Below, piece by piece: positions 1 through 5,006 of a DNA stretch of 5,006 bases. The DNA is from an uncultured Oscillospiraceae bacterium (GTDB lineage: Bacteria > Bacillota > Clostridia > Oscillospirales > Acutalibacteraceae). The stretch spans positions 1 to 5,006 of the forward strand of contig USDZ01000126.1 of the NCBI GenBank assembly GCA_900553525.1, written 5' to 3'. Position numbers and translations under genes: made by a program. The notes beneath the pieces are model-generated. The model ran no database searches. It was not told where the DNA came from and saw nothing but the letters and a program-made list of their open reading frames with translations. How positions within the stretch are numbered: the first letter of the stretch is position 1; each line of letters starts with the position of its first letter.

Positions 1-896
1 AAGAGGGGAGAGCGGACGATCCCCCGCCCGCCCCTGATCCCAGGGCCTTCAATCAGAAAAAAGTCTGGCGGCGGATGATCATCATACTGGCTGGGCCGGT
101 GATGAATCTGGTGCTGGGTTTTGTGCTTCTCATTGCGTATTATGGTTTCTGTATGCTGCCGGACGAAAACGGCAAGGTGCAGTTCAGCAGCACCACCATA
201 TCGGTGCTGGAAGAGGACGCCTTAAGCTATCAGACCGGCCTCAGGCCGGGCGATACTATCTTAAAAGTGGACGGTAAAACCGTGTTTACCGATCGGGATC
301 TCGCCATGCTGCTGCAGAGCGATGAAGACGGTGTCTTCAATATGGAAGTCCGCCGCGAAGTCGACGGCAAAACGCAGAAGGTGAAGCTGGAAGGCGTTAC
401 TTTTGAAATCGTGACGGAGGAAGACGGGACCCGTTATCTTCAATACGATTTCTACGTACAGGGAATTCCTCAGACCTTTACCTCCACCATTGTGCAGTCC
501 GCCAAGATGGAGTGTACAGTATCGGTGTTGATCTGGAGGACCCTCGGTGGAATGCTGACCGGCCAATATGGTCTCAATGACCTGTCCGGCCCGGTAGGAA
601 CGGTAGACGCCATTGGGGATGTGGTGGTAGACGCGACGCAACAGGAGCACTGGCAGATTGGTCTGGGAAATGTGCTGATGCTGGTGGTGCTCATTTCAGT
701 AAATGTCGGGATTTTCAACCTTCTGCCGATTCCGGCTTTAGACGGCGGCCGTTTCCTCTTCCTGCTCATCGAACTGATATTCCGCAAGCCGGTGCCGCCC
801 AAATATGAGGGTATGATCCATGCGATCGGTCTGTTGCTTTTGTTTGGACTGATTATTTTGGTTACGTTCAGCGATATTATCAAGCTGTTCCATTAG
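1..896 (+). CDS. rseP: RseP/RasP-family site-2 intramembrane zinc metalloprotease (M50), 5'-truncated
   Basis: This is the C-terminal part of a regulated intramembrane protease that cuts membrane-protein substrates, such as anti-sigma factors or signal peptides, within the membrane. The first complete codon is at base 3, leaving 297 residues before TAG. The reading frame is open to the left edge, so the ATG at 75 is an internal methionine. The zinc-binding HExxH helix, expected near the N-terminus, lies outside the window. Visible features in order (numbered from the internal Met at 75): the family signature DPRAFNQKK just before it; a membrane helix with the AGPVMN motif (about 2-28); a single PDZ domain (about 40-130) with the GLRPGD turn; the LSGPVG motif (170-175); and two C-terminal membrane segments (about 198-235 and 247-272). 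The first of these carries the LDG motif at 222-224, whose Asp (bases 741-743) is the third zinc ligand. No frameshift is seen. The physiological substrate cannot be told from sequence. Confidence 0.94.
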   Translation, partial: EGRADDPPPAPDPRAFNQKKVWRRMIIILAGPVMNLVLGFVLLIAYYGFCMLPDENGKVQFSSTTISVLEEDALSYQTGLRPGDTILKVDGKTVFTDRDLAMLLQSDEDGVFNMEVRREVDGKTQKVKLEGVTFEIVTEEDGTRYLQYDFYVQGIPQTFTSTIVQSAKMECTVSVLIWRTLGGMLTGQYGLNDLSGPVGTVDAIGDVVVDATQQEHWQIGLGNVLMLVVLISVNVGIFNLLPIPALDGGRFLFLLIELIFRKPVPPKYEGMIHAIGLLLLFGLIILVTFSDIIKLFH

Positions 897-907
897 ATAT
901 AGTGTCA

Positions 908-923
908 GCCGCCCTCCGGCGGC
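908..923 (+). other. Short GC-only hairpin in the rseP-ispG gap
   Basis: GCCGCC (908-913) and GGCGGC (918-923) are perfect reverse complements around a four-base CTCC loop, giving six G-C pairs. No T-tract follows, so this is not a rho-independent terminator. It ends five bases before the ispG Shine-Dalgarno sequence. It could affect ispG translation or mark an RNA-processing point, but a chance GC-rich inverted repeat is also possible. Confidence 0.4.
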
Positions 924-928
924 CGGAT

Positions 929-934
929 AGGGGG
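929..934 (+). promoter_or_regulatory. Shine-Dalgarno site of ispG
   Basis: AGGGGG lies seven bases before the ATG at 942, a normal spacing, and supports that start. A second purine run, AAGGGA (945-950), sits nine bases before an in-frame ATG at 960. Initiation there would give a protein six residues shorter and cannot be excluded. Confidence 0.65.
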
Positions 935-941
935 ATGCGGT

Positions 942-2009
942 ATGAAGGGAACGCTCGATATGAAACGCCGCGAGAGCCGCCTCGTTCATGTCGGGAAGGT
1001 GGCGGTCGGTGCGAATGCCCCGATTGCCGTTCAGTCGATGTTAAATGTTCCGGCCGAAGACAAACAGGGCAATGTCCAGCAGGCGAAAAAACTCTATGAG
1101 GCCGGATGTGATATTTTGCGTGTGGCGGTTCCCAATCGGGAAGCGGTTCACCTGATTCCAGCTATTAAAGAGGCGGTGCCGATCCCGCTGGTGGCGGATA
1201 TCCATTTTGATTACCGTCTGGCTCTGGAATCCGCTGCCGCCGGGGTGGATAAAATCCGGATTAACCCGGGCAATATCGGCGGAGAGGACCGGGTAAAAGC
1301 GGTAGCCGATGCCTGCCGTTCGCGCGGAATTCCGATTCGCATCGGCGTCAACGCCGGTTCTCTCGAAAAAGAAATTTTGGCTCAATACGGCCATCCTACC
1401 CCGGAGGCCATGAGAGACAGCGCCCTGTATCACGTTTCTTTGCTTGAAAAAGCGGATTTTTCCGATATTGTCCTGTCTCTGAAATCCTCGAATGTAGCCA
1501 CCATGGTGTCCGCCTATCGTCTGATTGCGGCGGCCTGCGATTATCCGCTCCATCTCGGCGTCACCGAGGCGGGAACCGAACGGATGGGAATTCTCAGATC
1601 CGCCGCCGGGATCGGTTCCCTGCTCCTCGACGGCATCGGAGACACCATTCGGATATCTCTGACGGCCGACCCGCTCAAAGAGGTGGAGGCGGGCATCGAT
1701 CTGCTCCGCGCGCTGGAAATGCGTTCAGGAGAGGCGACTTTGATATCCTGTCCCACCTGCGGCCGGACCAAAATCGATTTGATCCGCATCGCGGGTGAGG
1801 TGGAAAAGCGTTTGCGCACGGTACACAAGCCGGTCACAGTCGCCGTGATGGGCTGTGTGGTCAATGGACCGGGAGAGGCCAAAGAAGCGGATATCGGCAT
1901 TGCGGGCGGTGATGGGAAGGCTGTCCTATTCAAAAAGGGACAAGTCGTGCGCACGGTCGAGGAATCACACGCGGTCGAGGAATTGATGAAGGAATTGGAA
2001 ACGTTATGA
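942..2009 (+). CDS. ispG: 4-hydroxy-3-methylbut-2-enyl-diphosphate synthase, flavodoxin type (IspG/GcpE)
   Basis: This cytosolic iron-sulfur enzyme carries out the penultimate step of the MEP (non-mevalonate) isoprenoid pathway. It reductively converts 2-C-methyl-D-erythritol 2,4-cyclodiphosphate to HMBPP, with electrons from flavodoxin or ferredoxin. The gene is complete at 355 residues, the usual length of the compact bacterial form without the insert seen in plant-type IspG. The N-terminal TIM-barrel half shows QSM (31-33), the VADIHFDYRLA block (84-94), KIRINPGNIG (104-113) and the GVTEAGTE segment (206-213). The C-terminal cluster domain has all expected [4Fe-4S] ligands: C270 and C273 in CPTCGR, C305 in MGCVVNGPGEA, and E312. 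These positions match the known E. coli IspG ligands. The chosen start has a good ribosome site; M7 is an alternative. The gene follows rseP by 45 bases and overlaps polC by four, consistent with one operon. Nothing suggests loss of activity. Confidence 0.98.
   Translation: MKGTLDMKRRESRLVHVGKVAVGANAPIAVQSMLNVPAEDKQGNVQQAKKLYEAGCDILRVAVPNREAVHLIPAIKEAVPIPLVADIHFDYRLALESAAAGVDKIRINPGNIGGEDRVKAVADACRSRGIPIRIGVNAGSLEKEILAQYGHPTPEAMRDSALYHVSLLEKADFSDIVLSLKSSNVATMVSAYRLIAAACDYPLHLGVTEAGTERMGILRSAAGIGSLLLDGIGDTIRISLTADPLKEVEAGIDLLRALEMRSGEATLISCPTCGRTKIDLIRIAGEVEKRLRTVHKPVTVAVMGCVVNGPGEAKEADIGIAGGDGKAVLFKKGQVVRTVEESHAVEELMKELETL
1989..2000 (+). promoter_or_regulatory. Ribosome-binding region of polC, inside the end of ispG
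   Basis: AAGGAA (1989-1994) is the best Shine-Dalgarno match but sits 11 bases before the polC ATG at 2006, slightly far. A weaker GGAA (1997-2000) lies five bases upstream. The mediocre site fits with start-stop overlap: ribosomes finishing ispG at the TGA (2007-2009) could reinitiate on the overlapping ATG. Confidence 0.5.
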
Positions 2010-5006
2010 ACAACACATCGTTTACACAGCTTTTCGGCCCTTATTTGGCGGGAGTACACCTACCCGGTCTGCAAGAGGCCGGGGTGGATCAAATCGAGCT
2101 GCACCGCGGCAGCGGCTGGCTTCATGCCCGGCTGCTGCTCGATCATTTTGCGGCGTTTGAAGAAATTGAAGCGGCAGAACGGGCCGTGGCCAAGGGATTG
2201 GGCCTTTCTTCGGTGGAATTCCGGCCATTGTATCCTTCCGATTCTTTAAGTGTGGACTGTTTTCCGACCATTGTATCGTTTTTGCGCCGCCGATGCACGG
2301 CGGTCAATGGGACATTTCGGGATGCGGTTTGCCGCATCGACGGGGAAACGATGACCGTTATCCTCCGTCACGGAGGATTGAACGTTCTCAAAGCCACGAA
2401 AACCGATGCGGCCTTAGCAGCACTTGTCTACGAGATGTTCCAACGCCGGGTATCGCTGGTTCTCGACGGCGAAGAGAGAGTGAATGAACAGGACGAAGGC
2501 TACCGAAACATGATGGAGTCGGCTGAACGGGAAGCGGCTATGCGGGAAAAGGCCCGATCGGAACAGATAGAGGCCATGCATTCCGCCTCTGTTTCGGCTT
2601 CTTCTTCCGAACTGCCCAAACCCAAAAAACCGTCCGATCCCACTGTGCCGCCTATGGATGGGCTGCCGATCTATCTGGAATCGGCCCAGGCTTTGTTTGG
2701 ACCCGTACCCAAGGAGCCTCCCATTCCTCTGCGTAGTCTGACCGACGACGGTGGAAACGTCACGGTTTGGGGAGAGGTATTCGAATATGAGACAAAGGCC
2801 TTTCGGGATGGCACCCGGATCCGCCATACCCTCTCGATAACCGATGGGACAAGCTCCATCACCGTCATCCTTTGGACCGATACCAAGAGGGATAAAGCCA
2901 AACTCGAGGCGCTGCAAGCCGTTAAAAAAGGAAGCTGCCTCCTTCTCAGCGGATTATACGAATTTGATGTGTTCGCCAAATCTCAGGTTTTGGCTCCGAA
3001 GTCTATGGCGCTCGTGGCCCGTTATGTCAAGCAGGACCATGCGCCCGAAAAACGGGTGGAACTGCATTTACATACCAAGATGTCCGCTATGGACGCGGTT
3101 TCCGATGCCGCGGCGCTCATCACGCGAGCCGCCTCCTGGGGACACAAAGCAATCGCCATCACCGATCACGGCGTGGTACAGGCATTTCCGGAGGCTATGA
3201 ACGCCGCGGCCAAGCTGAAAAAACAGGGGAAGGATATCAAAATCCTTTATGGTGTGGAGGCTTATTACATCAACGACCGGATTCCGGTGGTGGAGGGGAC
3301 GGCCAGCGAGGGACTCGACGGCGAATTCATTGTGTTCGATATCGAAACCACCGGTTTGAGTGCGCAGTCCGAGCGTATAACCGAAATCGGCGCTGTGCGG
3401 CTGAAAGACGGCAAGGTGACAGACCGTTTCGACATTTTTGTCAACCCGGAAAAGCCGATCCCGGCCAAGATTACGGAACTGACCGGCATTACCGACGAGA
3501 TGGTCAAAGACGCGCCCCGTGAAAAGGAGGCCTTGGAGCAGTTTTACGCCTTTTGCGGAGCGGCCCGGATCCTGGTCGCGCACAATGCGCCTTTTGACAC
3601 CGGATTTATCCGGGCGGCTGCGGGGCGGTCGGGCCTGCCGTATCCCTTTACGTCTATCGATACTGTCCCAATCTGCCGCGCTCTATATCCCCATCTCAAA
3701 AATCATAAGCTCGATACGGTGGCTAACCATCTCAGGCTGGAGCCCTTCCAGCACCATCGCGCCTGCGACGATGCCAAGGTGCTGGCGGATATTTTTATCC
3801 ATTTGACCGCGGATATGAAGGCGGAAAAAGGAATTGAATCGGTCGACGGAATCAACACCCTTTTGGCTGGCGCGGACAGCAAGAAGGCGCGTCCTTATCA
3901 TCTGATCCTGCTCGCGAAGAACCTCAAGGGACTAAAAAATCTTTATAAGCTGATCTCTTGGAGCCATCTGCATAATTTCTATAAAAAGCCCCGGATCACC
4001 AAGACCAAGCTGATGGAGTTTCGGGAGGGCCTGATCGTGGGAAGCGCCTGCGAGCAGGGCGAGTTGTTCCGTGCGGTTTTTGACGGCAAATCCTGGGGAG
4101 AACTCTGCGATATTGCAAAATTTTACGATTTTCTCGAAATTCAGCCGCTCGGCAACAATCAGTTCATGTTGCGGGAGGGCCTGGTGCAGACGGAAGAACA
4201 GCTAAGGGAATTCAACCGGACCATCGTCCGTCTGGGAGAAAAGCTGCATATCCCGGTCTGTGCGACGGGAGATGTCCACTTCATGGATCCGGAAGACGAG
4301 ATCTACCGCCGGATTCTCCAAGATGGTCAGGGATTCCCTGATGCGGACCAGCAGGCGCCTCTCTATCTGCGCACGACGGAGGAAATGCTGGCCGAGTTCG
4401 ATTATCTCGGAAAAGAGAAAGCGTACGAAGTGGTAATCCAAAATCCCGGACGGATCGCAGACATGGTGGACAGCATCCGCCCGATTCCAGAGGGTACTTT
4501 TACACCTCACATAGACGGGGCGGAGGAACAGCTTCAAGAGATCACCTGGAGCCGGGCGAAAGCGCTTTACGGGGATCCGGTGCCGGAAATCGTGTCGGTT
4601 CGGCTTAACCGGGAACTCACGTCGATCGTCAAGCACGGTTTCGCCGTGTTGTATATGATCGCACAGAAATTGGTGCAGAATTCGGTTGAAAACGGTTATC
4701 TGGTCGGTTCCCGTGGCTCGGTCGGTTCTTCTTTCGTCGCGTTTATGGCTGGGATTTCGGAGGTTAATCCGCTGGCTCCCCATTATCTGTGTAAGAAATG
4801 CCATTATACGGAGTTTTTTACCGACGGCTCGGTGGGTTCCGGCTTTGATCTGCCGGATAAAAATTGCCCTGTATGCGGTGAGCCTCTCTCCCGGGACGGA
4901 CACGAGATTCCGTTCGAGACGTTTCTGGGATTCGATGGAGACAAGGCTCCCGATATCGACTTGAATTTTGCGAGTGAGTATCAGCTTCGGGCTCACAAAT
5001 ACACCG
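2006..5006 (+). CDS. polC: DNA polymerase III alpha subunit, PolC type (Gram-positive replicase with built-in 3'-5' exonuclease), 3'-truncated
   Basis: PolC is the main chromosomal replicase of Bacillota, working in the cytoplasm with the sliding clamp and clamp loader. The frame stays open for 1000 codons to the window edge; the family is about 1440 residues, so roughly 450 are missing. Domains in order: N-terminal domain (about 1-165); charged Ser/Pro/Lys linker (about 165-215); OB fold (about 250-345); first PHP part, with H354/H356, D363, D387/H388 and E418; an inserted DnaQ-like exonuclease, with D445/E447, H526/D531 and H584/D589; second PHP part, with C682 and D756/H758; then the start of the polymerase. 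There SRGSVGSS (902-909), a zinc ribbon (C929, C932, C954, C957) and the catalytic PDID (D983, D985) are visible. The third catalytic Asp, fingers, thumb and C-terminal region lie beyond the window. The exonuclease Asp is about 20 residues later than B. subtilis D425, so the N-terminal part is somewhat longer. The ATG at 2006 overlaps the ispG stop, and no other ATG occurs in frame for over 100 codons. All visible catalytic residues are intact. Confidence 0.98.
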   Translation, partial: MNNTSFTQLFGPYLAGVHLPGLQEAGVDQIELHRGSGWLHARLLLDHFAAFEEIEAAERAVAKGLGLSSVEFRPLYPSDSLSVDCFPTIVSFLRRRCTAVNGTFRDAVCRIDGETMTVILRHGGLNVLKATKTDAALAALVYEMFQRRVSLVLDGEERVNEQDEGYRNMMESAEREAAMREKARSEQIEAMHSASVSASSSELPKPKKPSDPTVPPMDGLPIYLESAQALFGPVPKEPPIPLRSLTDDGGNVTVWGEVFEYETKAFRDGTRIRHTLSITDGTSSITVILWTDTKRDKAKLEALQAVKKGSCLLLSGLYEFDVFAKSQVLAPKSMALVARYVKQDHAPEKRVELHLHTKMSAMDAVSDAAALITRAASWGHKAIAITDHGVVQAFPEAMNAAAKLKKQGKDIKILYGVEAYYINDRIPVVEGTASEGLDGEFIVFDIETTGLSAQSERITEIGAVRLKDGKVTDRFDIFVNPEKPIPAKITELTGITDEMVKDAPREKEALEQFYAFCGAARILVAHNAPFDTGFIRAAAGRSGLPYPFTSIDTVPICRALYPHLKNHKLDTVANHLRLEPFQHHRACDDAKVLADIFIHLTADMKAEKGIESVDGINTLLAGADSKKARPYHLILLAKNLKGLKNLYKLISWSHLHNFYKKPRITKTKLMEFREGLIVGSACEQGELFRAVFDGKSWGELCDIAKFYDFLEIQPLGNNQFMLREGLVQTEEQLREFNRTIVRLGEKLHIPVCATGDVHFMDPEDEIYRRILQDGQGFPDADQQAPLYLRTTEEMLAEFDYLGKEKAYEVVIQNPGRIADMVDSIRPIPEGTFTPHIDGAEEQLQEITWSRAKALYGDPVPEIVSVRLNRELTSIVKHGFAVLYMIAQKLVQNSVENGYLVGSRGSVGSSFVAFMAGISEVNPLAPHYLCKKCHYTEFFTDGSVGSGFDLPDKNCPVCGEPLSRDGHEIPFETFLGFDGDKAPDIDLNFASEYQLRAHKYT

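Noticed and set aside
75..77. ATG at 75 as the true start of the protease gene
   Set aside because: The frame is open upstream to the window edge and encodes the conserved DPRAFNQKK segment. Starting at 75 would also remove the catalytic HExxH region, so the gene is truncated by the window instead.
235..249. Perfect inverted repeat CCGGCC-TCA-GGCCGG inside rseP
   Set aside because: It falls in codons for the conserved TGLRPG turn of the PDZ domain and has no T-tract, so coding constraint plus GC-rich codons explain it.
897..941. Terminator or internal promoter between rseP and ispG
   Set aside because: The hairpin lacks a following T-run, and the 45-base gap is too GC-rich to show a -10/-35 pair.
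1041..2059. Minus-strand open frames of about 170 codons opposite ispG
   Set aside because: They cover conserved ispG coding sequence, show no family motifs and have the composition expected of a reversed GC-biased gene.
4202..4996. A 264-codon open frame on the minus strand opposite polC
   Set aside because: It lies entirely antisense to a confidently identified polymerase. Its translation is Arg/His-rich with no recognisable motif, and no ribosome site was evident. It is a shadow of codon bias in polC.
1..5006. A novel system such as a defence island, mobile element, CRISPR array or structured RNA
   Set aside because: Almost every base is accounted for by three well-known housekeeping genes with intact motifs. 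No arrays of repeats, integrase or transposase sequence, or large non-coding stretch is present.

Overview
This window is a stretch of a bacterial housekeeping operon. It holds three protein genes, all on the + strand, and almost no non-coding DNA. In order they are the C-terminal part of an RseP/RasP-type site-2 membrane metalloprotease (1-896, cut by the left edge), a complete ispG for the MEP isoprenoid pathway (942-2009), and the first two thirds of polC, the Gram-positive-type replicative DNA polymerase III alpha subunit (2006-5006, cut by the right edge). No RNA gene, mobile element, CRISPR array, terminator or obvious promoter was found.

Organism: PolC with its own exonuclease domain points to Bacillota. 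The order RseP - IspG - PolC is one I associate with Clostridia, where dxr usually lies just upstream of rseP. In Bacillus, ispG is elsewhere and proS sits between rasP and polC. The moderately GC-rich codon use and the IspG sequence style suggest an Oscillospiraceae/Ruminococcaceae-like gut clostridium. That family-level placement is inference.

Layout: rseP ends at a TAG (894-896). A 45-base gap follows, holding a short GC hairpin (908-923) and the ispG Shine-Dalgarno sequence (929-934). ispG and polC overlap by four bases (ATGA, 2006-2009), which suggests translational coupling. The three genes look like one transcript whose promoter lies left of the window and whose end lies right of it.

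Working together: the products do not form one pathway. The protease acts in the membrane on membrane-protein substrates. IspG makes HMBPP, a precursor of undecaprenyl phosphate and other isoprenoids. PolC copies the chromosome. Co-transcription may tie envelope-precursor supply and envelope proteolysis to replication capacity, but that is speculation. I see no evidence of a new biological system here. The findings below are modest local observations.
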